From assembly GCA_025736915.1 (NCBI GenBank), contig CP107049.1:1302001-1366000 (forward strand): a stretch of 64,000 nucleotides of DNA, given 5' to 3'. The stretch is from Acinetobacter nosocomialis (GTDB lineage: Bacteria > Pseudomonadota > Gammaproteobacteria > Pseudomonadales > Moraxellaceae). The position numbers were made by a program, and so were the translations under genes. The notes below the pieces were generated by a model. The model had not been told where the DNA came from. It saw nothing but the letters and a program-made list of their open reading frames with translations, and did no database searches. Below are positions 37,471 through 46,577 of the stretch, one piece after another (within the stretch, counting starts at the first letter, position 1; every line of letters starts with the position of its first letter).

Positions 37471-37986
37471 ATGTTTAGATCTCCTGGTTTTACTATAGTT
37501 GAGCTCTCTATAACCCTCGTAATTCTTGTGATTATGTCAGTTATAGCCATTCCTTTATACCATCAATTTATGGCATCTGCAGAATTAAAAAATACGCCGC
37601 GTGTACTCACAATTCACATACAAAAAGCCAAGTCTGACGCAATTATTAGGCATAAGAACATTGTTATTTGCCCAAGTTCCGATCAATTGGTTTGTAATAC
37701 AAACTGGAATAACCATTTAATCAGCTTTGTAGATAACAACCGCAACCTACAACATGATTTAAATGAAGAATTATTAACTTCTATAGTTCTTAACCATACT
37801 TATGGCTCTATGAAATTACAACGTTTTGGTAAAAAACAAAATAGTATTGTTTTTCAAGGTAGCTCGGGACTACCAATCGAGTCTAATGGTAGCTTTATTT
37901 ATTGTTCTTATGATCAGCTTAAAAATTTTAAATTAGTTCTTAGCAAAATGGGACATGTACGCTTAGAAGAACTTCAAAATTGTTAG
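37471..37986 (+). CDS. FimT/GspH-like type IV minor pseudopilin
   Basis: A 171-residue prepilin. The class III signal is at the N terminus: MFRSPG is cut by PilD before FTIVELS, with the conserved Glu5 of the mature protein at E11, followed by the hydrophobic stalk ITLVILVIMSVIAIPLY. A GspH/FimT globular domain follows, with two cysteines (CPSSDQLVC) and a third near YCSYD. The C-terminal end has GHVR near the place where Legionella FimT carries the GRxR DNA-binding motif. The gene is alone, away from other minor pilin genes. Confidence 0.85.
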   Translation: MFRSPGFTIVELSITLVILVIMSVIAIPLYHQFMASAELKNTPRVLTIHIQKAKSDAIIRHKNIVICPSSDQLVCNTNWNNHLISFVDNNRNLQHDLNEELLTSIVLNHTYGSMKLQRFGKKQNSIVFQGSSGLPIESNGSFIYCSYDQLKNFKLVLSKMGHVRLEELQNC

Positions 37987-38094
37987 AACTCTACAGTCTA
38001 ATACAGAATCCAAGCCATCCCCCATTTTGCAATATACTGCTTAAGTTTTAATGTTTTCTTAATTTGAGATAAAGAACAATCGGAGATTACAACA

Positions 38095-39270
38095 ATGACT
38101 GACATCGTAATTGTTAATGGTGCTCGTACTGCTATGGGTGGTTTTCAAGGATCACTATCTGGTCTAACTGCTCCAGAATTAGGTGCAGTAACAATTAAAG
38201 AAGCAATCGCACGAGCAGGTTTGCAGCCTACTGATGTCGAAGAAGTCATTATGGGGTGTGTACTGCCTGCTGGTCTAAAGCAAGGTCCAGCACGTCAAGC
38301 GATGCGTAAAGCCGGCTTACCAGATTCTACAGGTGCAGTAACGATTAACAAGCTTTGTGGTTCTGGCATGAAAGCTGTTATGCAAGCTGCTGATATGATT
38401 AAAGCAGGTAGTGCTGAAGTTGTCGTTGCTGGTGGTATGGAGTCTATGACAAATGCACCTTATGTTTTACCAAAAGCACGTGCCGGATACCGTATGGGTC
38501 ATGGCGAAATTAAAGACCATATGTTTTTTGACGGGCTTGAAGATGCTGAAACAGGTCGTTTAATGGGTTCTTTTGCTCAAGATATGGCAAATACTCGTGG
38601 CTATACTCGTGAGCAAATGGATGACTTTGCAATCCGCTCTTTAAAACGTGCTCAAACTGCAATTACTGAAGGCTATTTCAAAGATGAAATCGTTCCGGTT
38701 ACTGTGTCTACACGTAAAGGTGATGTCATTGTTGACCAAGATGAACAACCTTTAAATGCAAAAATTGATAAGATTCCTTCGCTTAAACCAGCCTTTGCAA
38801 AAGATGGAACAATCACCGCAGCAAATGCGAGTTCTATTTCTGACGGTGCTTCTGCACTGGTGTTAACATCAAGTGAAGTTGCAGCGCAACGTGGCTTACA
38901 ACCACTTGCTAAAATTGTCGCGACAGCTTCAAACTCTCAGCACCCTTCAGAATTTACCATCGCTCCTGTTGGCGCTATTGAAAAAGTACTTAAAAAAGCT
39001 GGATGGAATGCTCAGGACGTTGACCTTTGGGAAATTAATGAAGCATTTGCTATGGTTACCATGTGCCCAATTGATGATTTCAAACTTGATGCAGAGAAAG
39101 TTAATATTCACGGTGGTGCATGTGCACTTGGCCATCCAGTAGGTTCTACAGGCTCACGTATTATTCTTACACTTATTCATGCACTGAAACGTACTGGTGG
39201 TAAAAAAGGTATTGCTGCACTTTGTATTGGTGGCGGTGAAGCAACAGCTGTTGCCATTGAACTTATTTAA
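38095..39270 (+). CDS. Acetyl-CoA C-acetyltransferase (thiolase)
   Basis: A 391-residue thiolase that makes or cleaves acetoacetyl-CoA or longer 3-ketoacyl-CoA. The nucleophilic cysteine is in INKLCGSGMKAVMQAADM (about C88). The catalytic histidine is in GGACALGHPVGSTG and the second cysteine is in LCIGGGEATA. NEAFA is also intact. Length and order fit AtoB/PhaA-type enzymes. It is a single gene with its own terminator, not part of the beta-oxidation pair at 49-52 kb. Confidence 0.94.
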   Translation: MTDIVIVNGARTAMGGFQGSLSGLTAPELGAVTIKEAIARAGLQPTDVEEVIMGCVLPAGLKQGPARQAMRKAGLPDSTGAVTINKLCGSGMKAVMQAADMIKAGSAEVVVAGGMESMTNAPYVLPKARAGYRMGHGEIKDHMFFDGLEDAETGRLMGSFAQDMANTRGYTREQMDDFAIRSLKRAQTAITEGYFKDEIVPVTVSTRKGDVIVDQDEQPLNAKIDKIPSLKPAFAKDGTITAANASSISDGASALVLTSSEVAAQRGLQPLAKIVATASNSQHPSEFTIAPVGAIEKVLKKAGWNAQDVDLWEINEAFAMVTMCPIDDFKLDAEKVNIHGGACALGHPVGSTGSRIILTLIHALKRTGGKKGIAALCIGGGEATAVAIELI

Positions 39271-39289
39271 TTCAATTTCCCTATTTAGG

Positions 39290-39313
39290 AATCCCACTTC
39301 GGTGGGATTTTTT
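39290..39313 (+). terminator. Intrinsic terminator of the thiolase gene
   Basis: AATCCCAC-TTCG-GTGGGATT with a T-run; the UUCG tetraloop makes it very stable. Confidence 0.9.
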
Positions 39314-39399
39314 ATGGAAAATTTACAAAAAAAGACCCACAAAATCACTTTTAAGTTTTAACTTATTCCTTTAAACGAAAACAACAATGGACAATAAAA

Positions 39400-39843
39400 A
39401 TGCAACTCAATCACTATCTCAATTTCCAAGGTCAGGCAGAGCAAGCCTTTAATTTTTATAAATCGGTCTTTGGTGGTGAATTTGCTATGCTGAGCCGTTA
39501 TAGCGATATGCCACCTAACGAGGGTGTAACCTTATCGGAAGCCGAAAAAAATTTAGTGCTGCATGTTTCTTTACCGATTAATGAATACACAGTACTCATG
39601 GCATCAGATACTATCGATCAGTTCTGCACGCCAAATAGTGTATTTACTAAAGGTAATAATCATTACATCGCAATCAACCTTGAAAAAGACGAGCAAGAAA
39701 AAGCGAAACAGCTGTTTGATGCTTTATCTGTAAATGGTCAAATCGAAATGCCGTTAGAAAAAACGTTCTGGGGCGCATTGTACGGTGCATTTACCGATCA
39801 ATTTGGCATAAAGTGGATGGTTAACTGCCAGCTTGATACATAA
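39400..39843 (+). CDS. PhnB-like VOC-superfamily protein
   Basis: A 147-residue glyoxalase/bleomycin-resistance fold protein of the PhnB-like branch. Typical segments are YLNFQGQAEQAFNFYKSVFG at the N terminus, VLMASDTIDQF in the middle and FWGALYGAFTDQFGIKWMVN at the end. Members of this branch often lack full metal ligands, and their reactions are mostly unknown. Single gene. Confidence 0.87.
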   Translation: MQLNHYLNFQGQAEQAFNFYKSVFGGEFAMLSRYSDMPPNEGVTLSEAEKNLVLHVSLPINEYTVLMASDTIDQFCTPNSVFTKGNNHYIAINLEKDEQEKAKQLFDALSVNGQIEMPLEKTFWGALYGAFTDQFGIKWMVNCQLDT

Positions 39844-39894
39844 TATTTTTAATATCTGGCCCTTATAGAGATACTTATTATTTTTATAAGGGTT

Positions 39895-40248
39895 TTAAAC
39901 ATTAATATTAGAATATTTCGCAATAATCATTAAACCAACTGTAATAAAACTTATCCCTATCCATCCAGCCACATCAATATTCTGCCCAAGAAAAACCTTT
40001 GCTAGAAAGGCAGTCGCCAATACCCCCACTCCGGACCACAATACATATAAAATTCCCGCCTGCATATATTTCAAAGCAATAGCAGCACATGCAAAAGACA
40101 CAATATATAAAATCAGTGCAATCGCCTGAGCAGTTTTATTAACTAATCCATTGCCTTTAGCAGAATAAAATGTTGAGAGTACATCTGTCGCAATAGCAAA
40201 TATTAACCACCAAGCACCGGGATTTATTTTTGAAATTAAGCCTAACAT
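39895..40248 (-). CDS. SMR-family small multidrug transporter with Asp at the key position
   Basis: A 117-residue four-helix inner-membrane protein of the EmrE fold. The conserved C-terminal half of helix 3 region reads ILYVLWSGVGVLATAFLAKV, close to the GIAYAIWSGVG of EmrE, and the end has DVAGWIGISFITVGLMII. In helix 1 the motif AIATDVLSTFYSAKGNG has Asp22 where EmrE and AbeS carry the essential Glu14. This changes the proton-coupling residue. It is not AbeS. Transport activity and substrate are open. Confidence 0.85.
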   Translation of the reverse strand: MLGLISKINPGAWWLIFAIATDVLSTFYSAKGNGLVNKTAQAIALILYIVSFACAAIALKYMQAGILYVLWSGVGVLATAFLAKVFLGQNIDVAGWIGISFITVGLMIIAKYSNINV

Positions 40249-40279
40249 TCTTATTCTTCATTTATTAAAAGGTATTGAT

Positions 40280-40304
40280 AAAAAAAGCTGAACCTGAGTT
40301 CAGC
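40280..40304 (-). terminator. Intrinsic terminator of the cysI-DUF934 operon
   Basis: GCTGAAC (40287-40293) pairs with GTTCAGC (40298-40304) around CTGA. The A-run on the left gives the U-tract on the minus strand. Confidence 0.8.
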
Positions 40305-40322
40305 CTTTATATTTAAAACGAT

Positions 40323-40808
40323 TTAAGCACCAGTTTGATAACTTGCTTGCGGTACAGCTGTTGAAGCTTGATACGGGTTGGTAAAATCTTGCAAACCTGC
40401 CGCAGCTTCTTGTACATCTTTGCCTTCTTTCACGACAAAACTGTCAAAACCAGAACGTTTTAAGTAGTTTAGAACATCCTTAAACACATCACCTGTTGCA
40501 CGTAGTTCACCTTGGAAACCTTGACGGCGTAATAGTGCAGCGAATGAATAACCACGACCATCACCAAAGCCTGCAAACTCAATGAAGATTGCATCAAGTT
40601 CATTTAATGGAAATGTATGATCTTCAGGTGAATCATTTACAGTTACATACAAAGCTTTTTTGCCTTGAACGTTAGCTAACTGGTCTAGTTGAGCTGTTGT
40701 TACCACAACATCACCTTGGGGAACCACACCATCTTCAGCAATGATTTGATAAGTATTGTCTGCAATCGTGCCGTCTTTATAAAGCACAGGTAGAGCTGTA
40801 TTAAGCAT
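40323..40808 (-). CDS. DUF934 protein coupled to sulfite reductase
   Basis: A 161-residue protein of the DUF934 family, found beside assimilatory sulfite reductase in many proteobacteria. The start is the ATG at 40808, seven bases from GGAG; the upstream GTG is too close to that site. The start overlaps the cysI stop by eight bases. Conserved core: DAIFIEFAGFGDGRGYSFAALLRR and GELRATGDVFKDVLNYLKRSGFDSF. It probably helps sulfite reductase work or receive electrons, but its biochemical role is unknown. Confidence 0.88.
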   Translation of the reverse strand: MLNTALPVLYKDGTIADNTYQIIAEDGVVPQGDVVVTTAQLDQLANVQGKKALYVTVNDSPEDHTFPLNELDAIFIEFAGFGDGRGYSFAALLRRQGFQGELRATGDVFKDVLNYLKRSGFDSFVVKEGKDVQEAAAGLQDFTNPYQASTAVPQASYQTGA

Positions 40809-42444
40809 ATGCACGCTCCTTAAATGGTTGAATTCCTACACGGCGATATGTATCTACAAAACGCTCACCTTCTGTACGTAAATCAAGATAAGTATTCAAT
40901 ACTTCTTCGATAATGTCTGGTACAGCATCTGCTGCAAATGATGGCCCTAAGATATCACCGATCGATGCATCATGGTCTGAATTACCACCTAATGTAATTT
41001 GGTAGAACTCAGCGCCTTTTTTATCTACACCTAAAATACCGATGTTACCAACGTGGTGGTGACCACAAGCATTCATACAACCAGAAATATTTAGATCTAA
41101 ATGACCAAGATCATAAACTTTGTCTAAATCATCAAAACGACGTGTAATCGCTTCAGCAATAGGAATTGATTTCGCATTTGCAAGTGAACAGAAATCACCG
41201 CCCGGGCAACTAATAATATCGGTAATGAAACCAATATGTGCACGTGCCATATTTTGTTGTTCAAGCGCTTGCCATACATCGAACAAATCTTTTTGAGGTA
41301 CATCTGCCAAAGCAATGTTTTGTTCGTGAGTGGTACGAAGTTCACCGAATGTATATTTATCTGCAAGATCTGCAATAAAGTTCATTTCTTCAGTGGTCAT
41401 ATCGCCCGGTGCGATACCTGCACGTTTTAGAGAAATCGTAACAATACGATAGCCTTTCACTTTATGCGCATGCGTGTTGATATTGAACCATTGCTTGAAT
41501 TTTGGATGCTCAGCAAATAAAGCCGTAAAGTCTTCATCTGCTAAATCTTGATAATCAAATGGAGTGAACTCTTCATCCAGTTTTTTCAAGATTTCTGGCT
41601 GAATTTTCAATGCTTCACGTGTATGTTCAAATTCAGCTTCAACTTTCTGAGCAAATACTTCAGGTGTTAATGCTTTAACTAGAATTTTAATACGCGCTTT
41701 GTATTTATTGTCACGACGGCCATGCAAGTTATAAACACGTAGAACCGCTTCTAAATAAGCAATTAAATCTTCACGTGGTAAAAACTCACGAATAACGCTA
41801 CCAATGATTGGGGTACGGCCTAAACCACCACCAGCCATAATTTTATAGCCGATTTCACCCGCTTCATTACGCACGATGTAAACACCAATATCGTGGAATG
41901 CAGTTGCTGCACGGTCTTTTTCTTCAAGCGCAGAAACTGCGATTTTGAACTTACGTGGCAAGAATGCAAATTCTGGGTGGAATGTACTCCACTGACGAAT
42001 CAATTCACATGTTGGACGTGGGTCTGCAATTTCACCAGCAACCACACCTGCGTATTGGTCAGTTGTGGTGTTACGAATACAGTTACCACTGGTTTGAATG
42101 GCATGCATTTGTACAGTTGCGAGTTCTGCCAAAATATCTGGCACATCTTCAAGTGCAGGCCAGTTTAACTGGATATTTTGACGTGTAGATACGTGTGCAT
42201 AACCACGATCATACTTTGTTGAAACTTCAGCAACTTTACGTAATTGTTTAGAATTCATTAAGCCATACGGCACAGCAATACGCAGCATAGGCGCATAACG
42301 TTGCACATATAAACCATTTTGCAAACGTAATGGACGATATTCATCTTCAGAAAGTTTGCCAGCTAAATAGCGTTCAGTCTGATCACGGAACTGAGCAACT
42401 CGTTCATTAACCAGCTGCTGGTCGAAATCGGTATATAAATACAT
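40801..42444 (-). CDS. cysI: Sulfite/nitrite reductase hemoprotein, assimilatory sulfite reductase type
   Basis: A 547-residue siroheme/[4Fe-4S] enzyme that reduces sulfite to sulfide for cysteine synthesis. It has two ferredoxin-like half-domains and siroheme-binding repeats: TSGNCIRNTTTDQYAGV, then CPGGDFCSLANAKS and NISGCMNACGHHHVGNIGI with the cluster cysteines. The DUF934 neighbour supports sulfite rather than nitrite as substrate. No flavoprotein subunit (CysJ) is adjacent, so ferredoxin or a distant reductase is the likely donor. Confidence 0.9.
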   Translation of the reverse strand: MYLYTDFDQQLVNERVAQFRDQTERYLAGKLSEDEYRPLRLQNGLYVQRYAPMLRIAVPYGLMNSKQLRKVAEVSTKYDRGYAHVSTRQNIQLNWPALEDVPDILAELATVQMHAIQTSGNCIRNTTTDQYAGVVAGEIADPRPTCELIRQWSTFHPEFAFLPRKFKIAVSALEEKDRAATAFHDIGVYIVRNEAGEIGYKIMAGGGLGRTPIIGSVIREFLPREDLIAYLEAVLRVYNLHGRRDNKYKARIKILVKALTPEVFAQKVEAEFEHTREALKIQPEILKKLDEEFTPFDYQDLADEDFTALFAEHPKFKQWFNINTHAHKVKGYRIVTISLKRAGIAPGDMTTEEMNFIADLADKYTFGELRTTHEQNIALADVPQKDLFDVWQALEQQNMARAHIGFITDIISCPGGDFCSLANAKSIPIAEAITRRFDDLDKVYDLGHLDLNISGCMNACGHHHVGNIGILGVDKKGAEFYQITLGGNSDHDASIGDILGPSFAADAVPDIIEEVLNTYLDLRTEGERFVDTYRRVGIQPFKERAYA

Positions 42445-42565
42445 GGCGTATGGCTAGTAGATTCATTATTAAGGCGGATAGCATAGCGAGCTTTTATTCA
42501 TCAATAAAATGCTTTTTTTGCATATTTAATAACGATTTTATTGATAAGCTTATATAAATCGACAT

Positions 42566-42598
42566 AAAAAAAGCCCAGATCAATCTGGGCTTTTTTTT
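42566..42598 (-). terminator. Intrinsic terminator of the oprB-gcd operon
   Basis: AAGCCCAGAT and ATCTGGGCTT pair around CA, between A- and T-runs, just after the gcd stop. Confidence 0.88.
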
Positions 42599-42609
42599 AT
42601 AGCAAAGGT

Positions 42610-45015
42610 TTATTTGTTATCTGGCAATGCATAAGCTACTAAATAGTCGCCCATTTTTGTACCAAACGAACCATGACCACCGGCCATGATCACAACATAT
42701 TGCTTACCGTTGATTTCATAAGTCATTGGTGTTGCTTGTCCACCTGCTGGTAAACGCGCTTCCCAAAGTTTCTTACCATTCGTAACGTTAAAGGCACGGA
42801 TGTAGTTATCTTGAGTTGCGCCAACAAACATGACATTACCTGCGGTAGAAATTGAACCACCTAAACCAGGAACACCAATTTTCACAGCTGGTAATTGGAA
42901 CAGTTTTGGCAAGCTATCACGGATAGTACCAATACGTTTTTTCCATACAACCTGATGCGTTTTCAAATCTACGCCAGCAACATAACCCCAAGCCGGTTGT
43001 TTACAAGGTAAACCAAGCGGAGATAAGAATGCGCTGATTTCGACACCATAAGGTACACCATACATTGGTTGTACACCCTGCTCAGTTCCCGCACCTTTTG
43101 CAGTTTCTGCACGGTTTGGATCAGCAGGAATTAAACGACTTACGAATGGCAGACCAATCGGGTTCATTACAGCAACTTGACGGTCAGGGTTAACCGACAT
43201 GCCGCCCCATTCAAACACACCTAAGTTACCAGGGAAAACTAAAGTACCGTTTTCAGATGGTGGTGTATAAATACCATCGTAATTTAGACGTTTGAAAGAT
43301 ACACGACACATGAGCTGATCAAGCATTGTGGCACCCCACATGTCTTTATCAGTCAATTTGTCTTGTGGCGCCAAGTTCAAGTCAGAGAATGGCTGAGTTT
43401 TTGAATAATGCTCGCCTTTGGTTTGTGGCCCGCGCTTAACTGTTTGTGGAACTGGTTTTTCAGTTACAGGAACAATTGGCTGACCATTACGGCGATCAAG
43501 AACAAAGGCATTACCTGTTTTAGTCAATACATAGATTGCTGGAACAGTTTTACCTGTTTTGTCTTTAATATCTGCCAAAGATGGTTGAGATGGTACGTCC
43601 ATATCCCATAAATCGTGATGGGTTGTCTGGAAGTTCCATATCAATTTACCAGTTGAAGCATTAATCGCTAACATTGAGTTCGCATAACGCTCTTTCAACT
43701 CAGTACGGTCACCACCCCAGATATCTGGAGTACCTACACCTGTTGGAACATAAACAATATCAAGTTTGGCATCATATGCTAAAGGTGCCCAAGCATTTGG
43801 CGAGTTATGAACAAAGGTCGTACCTTCGCCTGGCATTGCATTTGGATCTGCTGCACCCGTGTCGAATGCCCAAAGAAGCTTACCAGTGTTAACATCGTAG
43901 CCACGAATTACACCAGATGGCTCTTTACTTGAATAGTTGTCTGTTACAGAACCAGCAATTACAACAGTTGAACCTGTCACAACACCAGGAGATGTTGGGT
44001 TATAACCACCTGGATAAGCATATGGCATGAATTTTTGTAAATTCACTTCACCATTTTCACCAAAGTCAGTACATGCTTTACCAGTGTCAGCATTCACAGC
44101 AACCAAACGCCCATCGTTGACTGGTACAAATACCTTACGTGGACATTGTGTAGAACTAGATTTCTTGCTTTGAAGACTCGTTGCAAACTCAGTTGTATTG
44201 TTTGCATCATAGTACATTACACCACGACAAGTTAAATGCTGGAACGATTTATCCGTCTTAAGCTTCGGATCAAAACGCCATTTTTCTTTACCAGTCGCTG
44301 GATCAATCGCAATTAACTGTTGGTGAGCCGTACAGATAAACATGTTATTACCAATTTTAATTGGCGTAACCTGATTGGTTGTTTCACCCGAATCGTTATC
44401 TGTTTTGAAATCACCAGTACGTAATGTCCAAGCCACTTTCAAATCTTTGACGTTTTGGTCATTAATCTGTTTGAGTGGAGAATAACGCTCACCGGCTTGA
44501 GTACGACCATAAGCTGGCCAATCACTCTCTGCTACACCTGGAACGGCTTGAGCAGTTTCTGGTTGAGGTGTTTTGATCTCACCATTAATTTCTTGCGGAT
44601 CGTTGAAGATAGAATAAACCATCAACACAATTGCAATTGCTAAAGTTGAAGATAAGGCAACTTTACTTGATCCAAGGTTGTTGATTCCACGAGTCACAGC
44701 CGGAACCAATAACCATAAACCAAGAATACCTAAAATATCTAAACGTGGTGCAAGCGCCCAAAAGTCTGTTCCAACTTCCCAGACACTCCAGATAATGGTA
44801 CCTAGCATTAATGCGGCATAAATCCACAAAGCAGTTGAAGCGCGCTTGTAGAGTTGCCATGTAACAATGAGAAGCAAGACTCCAGCTACAATGTAGTAAA
44901 TTGAACCGCCTAGTGTAGCGAGCCAAATACCTCCAATTAGCAGGAATAACGCCAATAACCCAATAATGATTACGGTAAAAGTCGTTAAACCTGATCTTGA
45001 AGAAGGTTGATTCAT
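42610..45015 (-). CDS. gcd: Membrane-bound PQQ-dependent glucose dehydrogenase
   Basis: An 801-residue quinoprotein that oxidises glucose and other aldoses to lactones in the periplasm and passes electrons to ubiquinone. The start at 45015 (MNQPSSRSG) follows AGAGGTGG and gives the length of A. calcoaceticus GdhA, which it matches almost throughout as I recall. Five N-terminal membrane helices (to about residue 140) precede the eight-bladed propeller, with WPAYGRTQAGERYSPLKQIN at its start, TTHHDLWDMDVPSQPSL and GGHGSFGTKMGDYLVAY near the end. It needs PQQ; no pqq genes are in the window. oprB lies upstream. Confidence 0.96.
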   Translation of the reverse strand: MNQPSSRSGLTTFTVIIIGLLALFLLIGGIWLATLGGSIYYIVAGVLLLIVTWQLYKRASTALWIYAALMLGTIIWSVWEVGTDFWALAPRLDILGILGLWLLVPAVTRGINNLGSSKVALSSTLAIAIVLMVYSIFNDPQEINGEIKTPQPETAQAVPGVAESDWPAYGRTQAGERYSPLKQINDQNVKDLKVAWTLRTGDFKTDNDSGETTNQVTPIKIGNNMFICTAHQQLIAIDPATGKEKWRFDPKLKTDKSFQHLTCRGVMYYDANNTTEFATSLQSKKSSSTQCPRKVFVPVNDGRLVAVNADTGKACTDFGENGEVNLQKFMPYAYPGGYNPTSPGVVTGSTVVIAGSVTDNYSSKEPSGVIRGYDVNTGKLLWAFDTGAADPNAMPGEGTTFVHNSPNAWAPLAYDAKLDIVYVPTGVGTPDIWGGDRTELKERYANSMLAINASTGKLIWNFQTTHHDLWDMDVPSQPSLADIKDKTGKTVPAIYVLTKTGNAFVLDRRNGQPIVPVTEKPVPQTVKRGPQTKGEHYSKTQPFSDLNLAPQDKLTDKDMWGATMLDQLMCRVSFKRLNYDGIYTPPSENGTLVFPGNLGVFEWGGMSVNPDRQVAVMNPIGLPFVSRLIPADPNRAETAKGAGTEQGVQPMYGVPYGVEISAFLSPLGLPCKQPAWGYVAGVDLKTHQVVWKKRIGTIRDSLPKLFQLPAVKIGVPGLGGSISTAGNVMFVGATQDNYIRAFNVTNGKKLWEARLPAGGQATPMTYEINGKQYVVIMAGGHGSFGTKMGDYLVAYALPDNK

Positions 45016-45189
45016 AAACCACCTCTTATCAATCATCATTTTTATCGGAAAGATGTGCCAAAAACCTTATAGAGAAATGGCATCACCAATACATCTAAAA
45101 CAAAATTCAGGCATAAAGAAAAAAACGGAAGGTCTGGATACTTCAATCAATGATTTAGCCCTCGACAATCCGTTTTTCGGAATAATTAC

Positions 45190-46443
45190 TTAGAATACGG
45201 TTGAGAATTTAATACCGCCTACCCAAGTGTTATCACCATTTTTTAATGCACCAACATGACGAACATATTGCACATTTGGACGAATAGTTAGCCAGTTAGT
45301 GGCATGAATACCGTAGTAAAGCTCGGTATTGTATTCAGTGTCATATTCTTTGGCTTGAATATCACTCCAGTCATCATTGATATGAATGCGAGCAACGCCA
45401 AGTGCCAACTCATCTTGAGGACGTTGATTGAGCAAACCTTTATAGACCAAGCCTACATTTTGCATGTTGTCGACTTTGTTGGTATCTGAGTCATGGAAAG
45501 TCAGGTTAACAAAACCTGTTAAACCACGATCAGTTTGATCAGCTGGCTGGAATAATTTTTGTTTTGCAGTTACCCAAACACCTTGCTTATGAGATGTTTT
45601 GGTTGGATTGGTAATTTCCTCTGCATCAGCAGTGCTGTAGTAATAACCTAGACGGTATTCACCAGCCATGCTTTGCGCACCCAATTTAGGTGACCAAACT
45701 ACTTCTGCCGGAATAATTGCACCGTGAGAACCATCTGTGCTTAGGTTAAAACCTTTGCCTCGTTCCAAGTTCTCTGGGTTATATTCATATACACCCACTT
45801 GCGTATATAAATCGGGTTGCAAGTTATATTTAACACGCATTGCCCATTGGCTCACTGGCCAGTTATACCATTGGTCACCAACCCAGTTACCCACTTGTGA
45901 ACCACAAAGCGCCAAGTTCTGGAAATCACAGTCAAAACTATTAAAGTCTTCACCTTCACCAAAACGACCGACTTTAACGTCTAACTTCTGATCAAGGAAT
46001 TTTTTCTTAATCCACAAGTCTGTTAAACGCCAAGTTTGCTCACGCCCCCACACTTCTTGTGCAGAACTAATGTGTCCAGCTAAAGCTGGAGAATGTTCAG
46101 AAAGCGATTGCCCATCACGATAAGTTAATGTGATTTGAGCTTCTGTATCTTGCCACCCTAAAATTTTACCTAGGTCCAAATGCGAACCTAAAGCGAGTTG
46201 CCCTGTATAAGCACTACCATGCGAAGATGTATTCTTTGAATCTAAAATACCGGCATATTCACCGGTATATCCAAAAGAAAAATCATAACCTTGTGCTTGC
46301 AACGCTGTGCGTTGCCCGTTCCAATCACCCAACATCCAAGAACTATTTGGGTCAAATGCAGCAGCAGCTTGTGCATGCTGAACAAAAAGAGTAATTGATA
46401 AAACGGATAAACAGGAAACCATCAAAGATTTATGCGTTTTCAT
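45190..46443 (-). CDS. oprB: OprB-family carbohydrate-selective porin
   Basis: A 417-residue outer-membrane porin. The signal peptide MKTHKSLMVSCLSVLSITLF ends at AQA. The mature protein opens with SSWMLGDWNGQRTALQAQGY, the usual OprB start, followed by a 16-stranded-type barrel ending in WVGGIKFSTVF with a terminal Phe. It lies upstream of gcd in the same direction, 175 bp apart, so glucose entering through it is available to Gcd. The segment between the genes holds a long weak stem-loop (AAAACGGA with TCCGTTTT) that may cause partial termination. Confidence 0.92.
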   Translation of the reverse strand: MKTHKSLMVSCLSVLSITLFVQHAQAAAAFDPNSSWMLGDWNGQRTALQAQGYDFSFGYTGEYAGILDSKNTSSHGSAYTGQLALGSHLDLGKILGWQDTEAQITLTYRDGQSLSEHSPALAGHISSAQEVWGREQTWRLTDLWIKKKFLDQKLDVKVGRFGEGEDFNSFDCDFQNLALCGSQVGNWVGDQWYNWPVSQWAMRVKYNLQPDLYTQVGVYEYNPENLERGKGFNLSTDGSHGAIIPAEVVWSPKLGAQSMAGEYRLGYYYSTADAEEITNPTKTSHKQGVWVTAKQKLFQPADQTDRGLTGFVNLTFHDSDTNKVDNMQNVGLVYKGLLNQRPQDELALGVARIHINDDWSDIQAKEYDTEYNTELYYGIHATNWLTIRPNVQYVRHVGALKNGDNTWVGGIKFSTVF

Positions 46444-46577
46444 GTTTACGTACCTTTTATGTCTTTGTTTATAAAGGTTACGCTAATTTTATGTAAAGAA
46501 ATTATTCAAAATGTTAATCAATTGATTAATCAGATAATAATCTTAATACACACTGTATAAGAAATAGCCCCAAGACA

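Noticed and set aside
39895..40248. AbeS multidrug transporter
   Set aside because: The sequence differs strongly from AbeS as I know it and has Asp instead of the essential Glu.
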